Program-made: the position numbers and the translations under genes | In this document: positions 45,401 to 56,441 of the stretch, in pieces | Layout: the number at the start of each line of letters is the position of its first letter | How positions within the stretch are numbered: position 1 is the first letter of the stretch | DNA from: Aquanectria penicillioides | Lineage: Eukaryota; Ascomycota; Sordariomycetes; Hypocreales; Nectriaceae | Assembly (NCBI GenBank): GCA_003415625.1 | Contig: PYIU01000001.1 | Location: 8,062,210 to 8,126,209 of the forward strand | Direction: 5' to 3' | Length of the DNA stretch: 64,000 bases | Notes under the pieces: generated by a model | Seen by the model: only the letters and a program-made list of their open reading frames with translations | What the model was told of the DNA's origin: nothing | Databases searched by the model: none

Positions 45401-46332
45401 ATGGATTCGCCAGAAACAACCATGGCTTCGACAAATATTGTTACTCTAGGCACAATGCTCCAAAAACGTGAGATACAGGATCCTACCGAGGATTGGTCTG
45501 GGGTAACCAGCACGGTCTACCGAAAACGGCTGCAGAATCGACTAAATCAGAGAGCCTACAGTAAAATATCTCTCTGATACACGCATGTCCCAAATTAGCT
45601 AATAATTTCCATGCAGGAAAGCGGAAGCAGACACAGCAGCTTCAACAAATGGTGGCCAGTGAGATCGCATCTCAGCTTACAGTAACTGTCGCCACCCACG
45701 TTGGGACCGCAGTGCACCATGGAAATGTCGAAACTGAGGTTCCGATACTTCCAGACTTTCTTAGAAAGCGCGAAATGATTCTGGCATTCGCGAGAAAAGC
45801 AATAGAGGAATTTACGCTTGGTTCGCCCAGCCCCACAAGTCTGCCCACCTTGATCCGACTCAACGCCTTGAAGGCACTGTCATACAATGCCAAGATTCTC
45901 GGTCTCGGAATAGATGGTCTCTGTGTTGATGAACTGGTGTCACAGTTTAACCAGGCTGGGCCCAGATGCCCCAACCAGCTCCTAGAACCATCGTATCCCG
46001 AAGATCTTCGACCAACGACAGTACAGATTAAACTGGTCCATCACCCTTGGTCAGACCTGATCCCCATTCCAGGATTTCGCGACAACCTCCTAAAAGCCAT
46101 AGAGCTTGGCCTCGACGAGGATGAAGTTTGTGCAGACCTAGTACGAGTGGATGAGGAATACAGTGGAACGGCTTCTTTAATCGTATGGGGTGAACCGTGG
46201 CACACTCGTGGATGGGAAGCGAGCATTCCTTTTCTGAAGAAGTGGGGACGGTTGATCCAGGGCTGCACTGTGCTTCTGGAATCGACAAACTATTGGCGTG
46301 AAAAGAGGGGAGAGAAGAGGCTTCGGTTCTAA
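45401..46332 (+). CDS. bZIP-like transcription factor with DUF3425
   Basis: Two exons, 45401-45560 and 45617-46332, encode 291 residues. The 56-base intron lies inside the basic region, and splicing gives YRKRLQNRLNQRAYRKRKQ, a clear bZIP basic motif (NRxxQRAYRxRK), at about residues 38-57. The start is the first ATG of the frame. The leucine zipper after it is short and poor. The C-terminal DUF3425 domain (about 140-285) has the typical HHPWSDLIPIPGFRDNLL and LIVWGEPWHTRGWEAS text. Such proteins are nuclear and often regulate stress or secondary metabolism. The next gene, a norA-like reductase on the opposite strand, is convergent. Confidence 0.9.
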
Positions 46333-46459
46333 GTTGAGAGTGGTTCTTGTATATTTAGACTAGATAGTTGGAGAACGCTCTTGTTACAGGAAATAAGTCG
46401 ATATCAAATTCCATGTTCATCCTCCTACAATCTCCGAATGTGTGTCTGATCCATGTCGC

Positions 46460-47623
46460 CTAGTTATCTTCATAACCGATAGCCTGTGAATTCTTCACAA
46501 TAGCCAGCTGTGCAGAAGCAGCAAGCACCCCGCAAGCGTTGCCTGATTCTTTGGGATCAGGGCCAATCAGATCATGGGGGAACCCGATTTCCATCGGCTT
46601 GACGCTCTCTAGAAACTCAATCTGAGCCTTGGTTAGCTTAATGCTGAGGGCCTGCATATTCTCTTGCAAGTGTTCCTTCTTTCTTCCGCCGACAATAGGA
46701 AAGACATAGGGGGCTTTTGCCAAAACATATGCCAGAGCAATGGCGGTGATAGATTCGACACCGTGCTCAGACGCTACCTTCTCAAGAGCCTCACTTATCT
46801 TAATCTCATCTTCGGTTTGCTCGGGCCCTTGAAAACTTCGAAGCCCCTCTCCTCGCTGTTTCCGTTCTTCAATGGCCTTTTTGGTCTGGAATTTCCCTTG
46901 TCCGAGGACATCCCATGGGGCCAAAGCCATCCCAAAGTGCCGAGCCATCGGGATGATTTCTCGTTCAAAGTCCCGCCTCATCACGTTCCATCGGCCCTGG
47001 TAAATGCTGAATGGAGTCTTCCCATGGGCTGTTGCATATGCATTGGCCGCGCTGACAACCCAAGCGGGACTATCAGAGATTCCTAGGTACAGCACTTTGC
47101 CTTGCTGAACGAACACATGGAGGGAGTCCATAATCTCTTCAATAGAGGTAGTGTGGTCCCACCAGTGGAGGTAAAGTATATCAATCCACTCAGTTTGCAG
47201 CTTTTCCAACGAGTCCCGAACACTCATATAGATGCTTCGCCTGTGATTGCCGGCATGATTGACTGTTTTTCCTTTTCCCAAACTGTGCGACTTGTAGTCT
47301 GTTGTAAACTTGGTGGCAAGGACAAGCTGGTCTCGGTTTTTGCGTGCTTTCATCCACTCTCCAAGCCATGTTTCTGACTCTTCATGTTGATAGTTGTTTG
47401 CGGTATCAATGAAGTTACCTCCAGCTTCGAAGTACATGTCGAGCAGCTGGAAGGACTGCTCCTTATCCATACTTCCCATCCAAGAAGACCAAGCGCTGCC
47501 GATAGACATTGCTCCAAGCTGTAAAGGAGATACCCGAATGCCAGCCGAAGGCGCCAAGATGCGATAGCGGCCAAGCTCGGTGTCAGGCTCAGGGGCAGGA
47601 GCAAGGAGCGGGTGAGAGGACAT
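46460..47623 (-). CDS. Aldo-keto reductase, norsolorinic acid reductase/aryl-alcohol dehydrogenase-like
   Basis: A single exon encodes 387 residues. The TIM-barrel AKR tetrad is complete: Asp73 and Tyr78 (FIDTANNYQ), Lys105 (LATKFT) and His153 (YLHWWDH). The opening [20 protein letters not shown]...MGSMDKE is the hallmark of the NorA/StcV branch of aryl-alcohol dehydrogenases, and [16 protein letters not shown] near the C-terminus binds NADPH. NorA was linked to aflatoxin synthesis, but no polyketide synthase is within this window, so this is more likely a general aldehyde or ketone reductase. Confidence 0.92.
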   Translation of the reverse strand: MSSHPLLAPAPEPDTELGRYRILAPSAGIRVSPLQLGAMSIGSAWSSWMGSMDKEQSFQLLDMYFEAGGNFIDTANNYQHEESETWLGEWMKARKNRDQLVLATKFTTDYKSHSLGKGKTVNHAGNHRRSIYMSVRDSLEKLQTEWIDILYLHWWDHTTSIEEIMDSLHVFVQQGKVLYLGISDSPAWVVSAANAYATAHGKTPFSIYQGRWNVMRRDFEREIIPMARHFGMALAPWDVLGQGKFQTKKAIEERKQRGEGLRSFQGPEQTEDEIKISEALEKVASEHGVESITAIALAYVLAKAPYVFPIVGGRKKEHLQENMQALSIKLTKAQIEFLESVKPMEIGFPHDLIGPDPKESGNACGVLAASAQLAIVKNSQAIGYEDN

Positions 47624-49229
47624 CTTGCAGGATTCGGTGCGAATTCTTATAATATCAACAAGGTGATGGCAGAGTCTTTCAGAGTCAAACTAAAACTCTA
47701 ATATATCAGTGGTGATGGTAGAAGATGTTGAAGCAAAGGCAGGTGTCTTAGTCCCATATATAGCTGAGCGGTATGGAGAGCATGAGGCCAGGACCTTCAT
47801 GCTTGAAGCACAGAGGCCGGAGTTAATCAAACTGGTCGAATAGCTCCGAACGGAACTTCCAAATTCATCCCGTGGAACAGACAACATTATGACGACTCAT
47901 GAAGTGGGTGTTGATGTGGCTGTTGTCACACACCGGTCATTTGCGAGAGGACCATGCCATTGTATTTTGCCCTTTCACTTCCAGGTCTAGGCTTAGTGAA
48001 ATGGACGAGTTGGAGTGGACTGGTAATCCAGCTGCACGAGTAGTTTGATCCTCATGCAGTAATCCACTTGCATAAGTGGGGGAACTTCGCCGGGTGTGTT
48101 TCCAAGGCTGTTGACCTTCGAAACATCAGACCAGCCAAGGAATGCGTGCTCCGGGGATAAGGCTTAATTCCTACAAGAAGAAGGGTGTTGCAAGGATATT
48201 CCATTTCTATTATTAATCAGAAGAGCAGATTACAACAGGAATGAGGAAAAGACTGTCGTTTTGGAGGGATGATCACTTCTGTGCGTACCCACCGTGCAAC
48301 GTACTTCCTTACCCTATATAGTTCTGCTATGGGAAGATGGAATAGGACGCATTCGCACAGCTTCGCAAGTACAAGTCATAGATTTGGCCTCTTCTCGATG
48401 GAAGGAAAGAGGTTTTGATTTTCATTTTTTACAAGAGCTTGTTCTATTGGGTTATGTTTCTTGACGTTCAATGCGTACTGCCTTTCAATAGTGAAGGCAT
48501 GCTTGCCCCACCGTGACTGGAAACCATTGCTGCTGATTCTGTGACAAAGGGTCAACCCTTTTTAATTGGACAAGGTAAAATGGTTCTGAGAACTTGGCTG
48601 CTGAGAGAGGAGCTACTACATGGATGATGAATTGCTCACTTTTAACAATGAATCAGCCCTGTGACGGATCAGTCGGGGAAGCTCAGCGCAACGGGGAGCT
48701 GTACGCGGGTTGCTCCGTATTGCAATTCATGAGCTAAATTCAGATTGGGCTGACCAACACTCCCCATGGCACCCAAGGACTAACACGTCCTGTGCCCAGA
48801 GGCCTCGTGTTTTAAGTTGGATGTTCGGCCAGGGGCTGACGCTAAAGTCCGGGATAATGCGCCAATCACGCGGCTACGTGACCGTGTTCTGAAATTACTC
48901 TCCACTTCTTCCAGGGTGTTGAGGCTGAGCGTTTACAGCCTGTGCTGCTCCAGGCTCGCGCATGTGGTGGCTGGCTCGGAGGCGACGTGAAGTGGCTATG
49001 CAAACGTTGCAGCGAAATGGCAAGGCTTTTAGAGCCGTCATATCATCAGCCTGTTTGCTTGATGCCATGACGTATGCAGTCGCTCGTATAAACCAACGGT
49101 CCATCCCATCCTAGTCGCCTCAACCATCGTCACGGCCATTCGAACTCTCCATCAAACGCATCTAGAAACACTCGCACTTCACGTACAAGTTGGTGCGCAC
49201 ACACAAGCATAAATAAAAAGGACACCACA
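47624..49229. other. Intergenic
   Basis: About 1.6 kb between divergent genes. A 43-codon plus-strand frame at 47714-47842 is too short to support. A TATA-like CGTATAAACC (49085-49094) is about 140 bases before the next start codon. Confidence 0.45.
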
Positions 49230-49682
49230 ATGGGTCTATCAGACCTTTTCAAGAGAAAAAAAGACGAGTCCCCCGCAAAGGAACAGCCAGCAGCTGCGCC
49301 CGAACCCGCCGACGCCGAGCCGCCTAAGATATACGGCGTTAGAACCAAAGAAGCGACCGCTCGGCTCCGATCAAGCAAATTTGGAAACGCTAGCTCTCAA
49401 GCCCCGACGCGTTCAAGGTCAGACGCTCGATATCGAACAGGTCAATATGGGTATGACGACTCTCGACCGACAACACATCAACAAACACAAGATGACTCGG
49501 CATTGACCGCCGGTGGTGCATTCGGATTTGGAGCTCTCTACGCAGGCACCTACGGAGCAACATATATGGACGGTGGATCGAGCAGCTACAGCGGAGGATT
49601 CGGAGGAGACAGCAGCGGAGGATTCGGAGGAGATGGATGCAGTGGAGGAGGAGATGGAAGCGGAGGTGGCAACGGCTGGTAA
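49230..49682 (+). CDS. Small protein with basic N-terminus and Gly-rich tail
   Basis: A single exon encodes 150 residues. The N-terminus MGLSDLFKRKKDESPAKEQ is amphipathic and basic, followed by an Ala/Pro/Glu linker, then an Arg-rich part (TKEATARLRSSKFGN, SRSDARYRTGQYGYDD). Residues about 90-150 are almost only Gly, Ser, Asp and Tyr, with repeated GGFGGDSSGGFGGDG text. No known domain. The start context (caccacaATGG) and a TATA-like element 140 bases upstream favour a real gene. The Gly-rich end suggests a disordered, possibly sticky, tail. Confidence 0.65.
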   Translation: MGLSDLFKRKKDESPAKEQPAAAPEPADAEPPKIYGVRTKEATARLRSSKFGNASSQAPTRSRSDARYRTGQYGYDDSRPTTHQQTQDDSALTAGGAFGFGALYAGTYGATYMDGGSSSYSGGFGGDSSGGFGGDGCSGGGDGSGGGNGW

Positions 49683-49931
49683 TGCAGCTCGAGCGCGGCT
49701 TTGACAGAATGACTTTACGATGCTACGATTTTACGAAACGGGTGTACACAAACATATGCGCAAGCATATTGCGTTATGCGGGATGGCAATTGATACTGAT
49801 GTCGGATTTGCGTTGGGATCAGAAGAATGGATATTTATTTGTATCAACACCGTAACCTGAGACCAACCGCATAGGTTGACAGGACATACCAAAGCACATG
49901 ATGAGTTGACGTACTCATACAGGGAACTTGA
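49683..49931. other. Intergenic
   Basis: 3' region of the Gly-rich gene; nothing recognised. Confidence 0.4.
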
Positions 49932-50573
49932 CTAAGTTTCGTTGGGAGAATTTACAGATGCCGACACTTTCTGAACGGCACCGGAGCCGTAAAGAATGGT
50001 GAATGATTTAATGCAACCGATTGGCAGACCTTCAGCCAGCAACTGAATAGGCGCCTGTATGAACCATGCAGTTTCCTCTTCAAATTCAAGGAATATGCTT
50101 TGGGAGCGCCACTTCTCTCATTCGGCCAGTAGTGAATGCTCGCCATTCTTACCGTGGATAATTGCATGCAAGATGCTGTATGGGACTAATTGGATGGGGG
50201 TGCATTTCATAGCCGCGAAAATGCATCGTCGCTTGCCTGATGCGATTGACTTCGCCTCTTGAATATGGTATGTCGCCGTTGTGGCCAAGCGGGGAGTTGC
50301 CTCATGGCGCAGAGTGGGTTTGGTTGAGAGAATGCCTTGGCCTGGCTTGAGTTCCATGGTAATGTTCTCTTGATACCGACCACGCAGAGAAATTAATGGT
50401 TGATAGATTGTGATCTCTTCCAAGTTCGAAATAGCATTAACAACCACATGAAATAATACCTCTGCGACAATTCCAAAGCCACTGGTGTATGCTTTCTTCC
50501 TCCCAGACCGGCGGCGTGGCTCCGCTGCGAAGGAACCAATTTTGATTTCTCTATGATGAAATGAACCAAGCAA
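49932..50573 (-). CDS. Possible uncharacterised gene or remnant
   Basis: Two minus-strand open stretches look coding. Bases 50573-50153 read KKAYTSGFGIVAEVLFHVV...LVPYSILHAIIH, and 50116-49932 read EKWRSQSIFLEFEEETAW...VQKVSASVNSPNET then TAG. They can be joined by a 36-base GTAAGA...GAG intron (50152-50117), which is shorter than others here. No ATG opens the first part, and two stops lie just upstream, so either a 5' exon is missed (an ATG frame MARQEHQDHFDAW lies near 50719-50620) or the gene is dead. No family recognised. Confidence 0.3.
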
Positions 50574-50847
50574 TCTAGCCTTGTTCAGTCCGGGTAATCT
50601 AAAGCAGTTGTTTCCCTATCAGAAAAACGAGCATTGAGAGAAACTACCCCTGCCATCAAGTTTCGGACGAACGATGATCCATGCATCAAAATGATCCTGA
50701 TGCTCTTGGCGCGCCATCTACCCAATTTCCTGTTGCTTCAGGGGGGTCTTGATTGACTGGAATTCTCGTTAGATCCCACGAGGTCGCCTTTCCGATTCAT
50801 CACTCATTTGCACTACGGAATTCACTTGTCAACTGGTTATAGAAGAC

Positions 50848-52485
50848 ATGGATGCCCACAAGAAGCTGCTCAAGGGCTTGATTGAGGGCAATTCCGCCTT
50901 GGCCGAGGAGATCAATGAGTTAGCAAAGCAGGCGGCTTCCGCACCAACGAACGAACAGAAAGAAGCCACCCGAGAGCTTCTACTGCGGCTCTATGATTCC
51001 ATTGTCGTGATTGGCGAGCATCGCGGCCATCCGCGCACACCTAACAAGGCAGTATTTGAAGCATACGACAGTTTTTTCCTCCCTATTCACGCGTTGTCCA
51101 AATTGGATTCCGGCCATTTTCTCGCTGCACGGATGTCCCTGTACTTGAACAGTGCATTTGTCCATCAGTGTGCGCTCAACACAAGGTTTCCCATTAAAAC
51201 AGCTCGCTCTCCGATATTTGCCATCCGCGAATTCATCATTACGTTGGACAACTTGATGCTCGAATCCTTGCGAGCCATCTGGGAGGACAGTAGCCGCTGT
51301 CACGACTTTGATTGGGTTTTCACATCATACCCCGTACAACGGTGGCCGGAAGGACAATACTCGGAAGAGAAAGCAGCTCAGAATCGCCTACAAGCCCAAG
51401 TCCTTACGTTGGATGAATTCGTAGACTTGATCGAGGTCGAGCGAAAACAATATTTTATCGCAAAGCCATCCAGGAAACCAAACTGGATACCGTACCCCAA
51501 GTTTTCGGTTTGGTCAGATGAGCCGCCATACATGCCAAGTCTCGATCTGAAAAAAGATCAGTATCCTATCTGGAAGCACGAAGGAGATGATGGCCCGACG
51601 TCTGATGAATTCTCATATCGCATTACTAACGAAGACAATGACAAAGACACCTGGCGCTCCATCCCCATGTTGCGACGCTCAAAGCAGTTCGTCTTGGATG
51701 CCCAGCGGATCTCATTATCGATTGTAGCCACAGATAGTCGTGTTTTGGCCAGACAGATCGGGTCCAAAGCCCAGATTCCGACCGAAATACAACTGCAAAT
51801 CCTGAAAGACATGGGAAAGCCATTGAGGAATCCCTTCCTTTCTTCCCTTGACATTTCAGAGAGGTATCAGCCTTTCCCAATCACTAGTGGAACGTGTCAA
51901 GAATGCAAGCAGAGAGGTCCCAAGAGAGCAGACCGTCTCGCTAGATATACTTGCCCAAATTCAAGCCTGCATCTATGGAACCTGGCCTTGCGAACTTTTC
52001 ACACTTTTCATTCCGTTTCAACAAAGGAATTGGGGCTCTGCAAGCATGGCTATGGCTGCCCTGGACATCACGAGGACATGGAATGGCAAATTGCAACAGA
52101 ATCGGATCTCGTTCAGCTGCTTCAAAGCACGATCTCGAACAAGCAGCAGCCAAACTGGACCCTGGAGAGTGCGGGATTTGGGCCAGCGGAAAATATCGTA
52201 TCTAGCACCTTGAACGAAGATAAGAAAAGGCGTAAACGGCTCTTCACAGAAGACAGCGGGCCATATGACGACCGGGTCGTGGATCTGAAGATGGTAGGGG
52301 GGTTGGGTGGGCTACTAGATGCTATGCTACACGGGGGAGTGCTCACCGGAGTTTGGAGAGGACGTAACGAGAATGGGCACTGCAGAGATGGAGCATATTG
52401 GGCACTCGGACGTAATCTGGAAGAAGTGAAGAGGCTGAAGGATGCTATTGCAAATATTCATACTCAGCGTTGTGAGTGGTGTTGA
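50848..52485 (+). CDS. Uncharacterised fungal protein with F-box-like and Cys/His segments
   Basis: A single exon encodes 545 residues, with no signal peptide or membrane helix. The N-terminal 130 residues are helical (LLKGLIEGNSALAEEINELAKQ). IPTEIQLQILKDM in the middle (about residue 315) resembles the LPxEIxxxIL core of an F-box-type helix. It is followed by a possible zinc-binding region: TCQECKQRG...YTCP, then GLCKHGYGCPGHHEDMEW. A basic KKRRKRLF patch lies near residue 470, and a Gly-rich GGLGGLLDAMLHGG segment follows. I do not recognise the family; cysteine and histidine spacing suggests one or two metal sites. Confidence 0.75.
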   Translation: MDAHKKLLKGLIEGNSALAEEINELAKQAASAPTNEQKEATRELLLRLYDSIVVIGEHRGHPRTPNKAVFEAYDSFFLPIHALSKLDSGHFLAARMSLYLNSAFVHQCALNTRFPIKTARSPIFAIREFIITLDNLMLESLRAIWEDSSRCHDFDWVFTSYPVQRWPEGQYSEEKAAQNRLQAQVLTLDEFVDLIEVERKQYFIAKPSRKPNWIPYPKFSVWSDEPPYMPSLDLKKDQYPIWKHEGDDGPTSDEFSYRITNEDNDKDTWRSIPMLRRSKQFVLDAQRISLSIVATDSRVLARQIGSKAQIPTEIQLQILKDMGKPLRNPFLSSLDISERYQPFPITSGTCQECKQRGPKRADRLARYTCPNSSLHLWNLALRTFHTFHSVSTKELGLCKHGYGCPGHHEDMEWQIATESDLVQLLQSTISNKQQPNWTLESAGFGPAENIVSSTLNEDKKRRKRLFTEDSGPYDDRVVDLKMVGGLGGLLDAMLHGGVLTGVWRGRNENGHCRDGAYWALGRNLEEVKRLKDAIANIHTQRCEWC

Positions 52486-53261
52486 GCGATACTTTGAGTG
52501 GAAGCAGAGCGGTCTTTTCTGACGTGCTCTCGTGGGCTTCGATTGAGATGGATTACCTGTACGCCCTCTCACACTACTTAAAAAAAAATATAAATAGAGT
52601 AAAAGGGAACAGTAGCTGACAAGAAAGGATATTCCAATGAGAAACCTCCCGCATCCGGGGCAAAGACGAGCCGAAAACGCATGCAGGCGACCACTTGAAC
52701 GGCAAGGCATATTTAGCTACAGTTTTCAGCTGACTGGAATTTCTTCTGCAAGTAAGCCGCATGATAGAGTTTATTTGGCTGGCGGAATATGTATTTGTGA
52801 AACAGTGGCGCATCATAGCCTGATCTGGCTGCTTACATTTTCTACTCGATGGCTTCCTTCGCCGAAGGATTCTGCCTTGCAATTGCAAATGGTCGATGAT
52901 AAATAACTTCCCTTGAAGCATTGTGTTAGACGTTAATTCGTAGATCCAAGAGGTCATGTTGGAAGATTGACACACAATCTCGGCAACTCGCAGTATATCT
53001 CAATCGATAGCAGCATTCGTGTAGAGTCTTCTATAGGCAGATTAGGGATTCAGGTACTGTTACTTTCCAGGGGAGAATCTCACCGGGCACTGGACCCCAC
53101 GGGAGGCTGGCTCTTGATGACGTCAATACAGAGTCTTGGGGCTGTGGAGTGATAGAAGCTGTATGACAACCCCCGGTGGTTTAAAGCTGCTGTTGGCCAC
53201 TCGAATTTGTTCACCTCTTTTCCTCTTTCGTATCTACTGACAAGCTTTTTCATATGAAACT
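52486..53261. other. Intergenic
   Basis: About 775 bases with no supported gene. Confidence 0.5.
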
Positions 53262-56015
53262 ATGTCTAACTCAACATTGAAGGGAAATGTCAAGAATGGC
53301 TTCAACCTGCGCTGCCCAGATGGAGGTGATTTCTATGTTTGCGCAGGTAGTTGGAAAGAATTCATCGGGTGTTGCACGAGCAACCCGTGTTCTAGGAGTG
53401 ACTATATCTGTCCCCTCAAAGACCTCCGACCTATGACTTTCGATTTCGACGATTCCGATCAGTTCAAAAGACTTCAACCGCAAGGTTGCACCGGCCGGAA
53501 TGGCTCGGGTGGGGGTTGGTATACTTGCGGGTTAACTGAGCCACCTTTCGCCGGCTGTTGCATGGAAATGCCCTGTGGCACTTCAAATGGATGCCCTCAA
53601 GATTCACTTCGACCTAGTGTGCTATCAGACGTTACATCTACCCGACAGGCCTTTCTCTCTATATTTTATGGGCCCCAGAATGAAGATGGCTCACCTATAT
53701 CACCGCCGCCAGCTTCAAGCCCTTCCCGCCCGGATAGATTTGGCGATTGGAGAAATCTAGGCCCTAGCGATAAGGCAGGTATAGCATCTGGAGTTACAAT
53801 TCTTGTAATTGGTATGATTTTCTTACTGTGGAAGTACGTGTGGGCTCCAAGGAAGAAGAATCGGTATCTTCTATCCCAAGTCTTTGCCGGATCCTGGATG
53901 GCTGTGACTGACGAAATCCCCAGTTCAGTCCAGATCCCCGAGACTGGCAATTCCCTTAACCTTGAGCGGCCTGCAAAACAACGCTACCAACCTGTCGCAA
54001 CCCAGATTCTTTCAGAAGATGCATCGAGGTCACCGCCGCAATATGAAGCTTCAAGGGGAACGGCGGCCGGCATATCAGCTGATTGGTATTACGCTCCTCG
54101 AAAATTGGAACTCAAAAATTACGGATGGTATTTAGAAGTGATATGGGATATTGTCTTGACATTGATACCTCTGCTATTCATCGGTAATGACACATCCATA
54201 TTGTTTGACTCCACTAACTAGATATCAGTCCTGCCCATTCTCATTTTACGCCTCGATGGAAAATCGGAATCAGAACCGGGAAAAAGATTGCTATCAATGA
54301 TTCAATTGGGCCCCACGATATATCCCATCGTATTTGCCGCAATTGCAAGTCGCTTCTATAAGAATATTGCCCGTTGGCGTTTAGAGCAACAGCACGGTAT
54401 TCGTCTTGGGGCCTTGGAGCAGGTCTTTGGTAGTCAGAGCTTTGCTGGTGCCCTCGAACGTCTGGTATTTGTCCGAACACAGATTCCAATTGGGTTTCTT
54501 ATGCTCCTTGTTTGGGCCTTGTCTCCCCTCGGTGGGCAAGGCACAATTCGGCTACTCTCAACCAGTTCGCACACAACATTCAGCAATAGAGATGTCTCTT
54601 ATTTCCATCCGGGTTACCAGGCTTCGACTTATTCTGTAGAGACTCTGGCCTCTTATAACAACGGAAGTGCCAACTCTTTGTACTCTTCTAGTCTCCTCTC
54701 CTCTCAAACACAGAAGCGTGCGACGAGGGACCCCTGGGAACTGCCTAAAATTCCTCAGTGGAAAAGAGATGCGAGAAGAGGAGAGTTCTACGATATTGAT
54801 GAACCTTCATCAGTTCGAAGCGACCTGCACTATGTATCCTTACTTGGGATTAGGATTGAGAGACTCCAGGTCTCAGGAACGGAATCCGCCACCACCCACA
54901 ATTTCAACGTTGAAACACCCTACTTGGACTTTGATTGCAAATTATTGAGTCTTCCAGAAGATTTCTACCCTAGAGATGGGTATTACTTCGAAGATGACAT
55001 TGATTTACTCGCAATGTCTTGGTTTGCTGCAAATATCTCCACCAAGGGGTATGTAACAGATGGACAAATGAATTTCACCAAAACGATTCCTGCGTACTTG
55101 CTGTTTGCCACTGATAGTTATTATGCAAATGAAGGTGGTATTAACTCGCGTATACCTATTACTGTGTTCAATTGTACTATTCTACCTATAGTACTTGAGA
55201 CAGAGATACAATGTGGTCCGAATCCGACAGCAACAACATGTTTTGCGCGGCGTCAACGATACGGGGGTCACCTAGCCACTGCCAACAGGTTTCTTGATCT
55301 GGTCATGATGAGTCCGCCTGCTTTGAAGAATTTCTTCTCTGCCTGGCCAGCCGCGGATGGGTCCAGCTCTCCTAGCAGCCGCATGTCACCAACAGTCAAT
55401 TACCTCGCTGGAGAGCCAAACCCATTCGCAGGACAGACGCAACGGGACATTAGAACTGTCAATCACACGGAAATTTCAAGACGCCTTACTACGATATTCA
55501 ATACGTTTTGGATGGCGACTTTAGATCCCGTTGAGTTTACTAACGTTTCCTTCACAAACACCCCTGCAACTACCACCATAACACACATCATACCCACTAC
55601 TCCAGCCTTTTTAAATTCAACAATGGCACGAATTAAGACAGAACAAAAAGTCTACAGCGCCCATAGGCCCTGGATAACAGTGGTATTACTTAGTGCATTT
55701 GTCCTTGAAATCATGGCGATAGTCGGACTCAATCTGCGTTGTATCATTCACGGACCAGATGTGTTGGGGTTTGCAAGCTCTCTAACTCGAGACAATCCGC
55801 ACGTACCCTTGGGCCCCGGAGCATCTTCTTTGGATGGACCAGAAAGAGCAAAGCTGTTGAGAGATCTCCGGGTTCAACTTGCAGATGTGTGTCCGGAGGA
55901 TGATGTTGGCTATATTGCTGTAAGAGCTGTTCCGCGCCCACATCAAGAGAAGGACCAAATCAACGAGGAGGAAACCAGTTGGCGACCGTTATCAGGCAAG
56001 CGGACATATAAGTGA
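53262..56015 (+). CDS. Large membrane protein with two Cys-rich repeats
   Basis: Two exons, 53262-54183 and 54229-56015, encode 902 residues. The 45-base intron (GTAATG...CTAACTAGATATCAG) restores the frame into VLPILILRLDGKSESEPGKRLLSM, typical of this fungal family of large uncharacterised membrane proteins; without splicing there would be two partial proteins. The N-terminus has two similar Cys-rich units, GCC-PC-CP-LRP at 37-57 and 98-118, followed by a Pro/Ser linker and a helix at 173-193. More helices lie around 293-335 and in the second exon (PIGFLMLLVWALSPLGG; near the C-terminus ITVVLLSAFVLEIMAIVGL). The large loop between them is rich in Asn-glycosylation sites (NIS, NFT, NCT, NHT), so it is probably outside the cell. 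No signal peptide is seen. Confidence 0.8.
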
Positions 56016-56441
56016 TTGATTAATCGAGAAGAAGCTAGTCGTTCTTCTCCATAGAGTTGAACAGGTTAATATTCTGCTTTTATAGAAGGGAAGGGAAGGA
56101 GTGCTTATAGACGTGAATTCGGGCCGGGTTGTGGAGAGCGTACTGCTCCGAGTTGCCTATCAGTTTGAGCATGGGTTTCTCTCGTTGGTTGGGGTTGACT
56201 TAATGAGGAAGGTCTTTATATCAATTAGGCTTAGGGTTGTGTTCAGCAATGAATAACACATCATCATGCAGCTTATCACGGCATCTCTATCCGGCCACAA
56301 CAAAATTGCGGAGCCCCTCGGACGATACAACCCCCTCATACAAAGCTACTCCCCGCGTTGAAATCCCCAGCCTCGTGAAGAGGCTTGCTTTGCTTTTCTC
56401 ACACAGATGTTCCAAACTTTAGTTAAAAACAAAGCTCCATC
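56016..56441. other. Intergenic
   Basis: About 425 bases between two plus-strand genes; nothing recognised. Confidence 0.5.

Noticed and set aside
36760..47623. Secondary-metabolite cluster (regulator, P450, bZIP, norA-like reductase)
   Set aside because: No polyketide, peptide or terpene synthase lies in the window, and unrelated genes and long gaps separate the candidates.
47714..47842. 43-codon plus-strand frame with protein-like text
   Set aside because: Too short, no homologue recognised, and it lies in the AKR promoter region.
54229..56015. Separate second membrane-protein gene
   Set aside because: A 45-base intron with good signals joins it in frame to the upstream exon, and the join restores family text.
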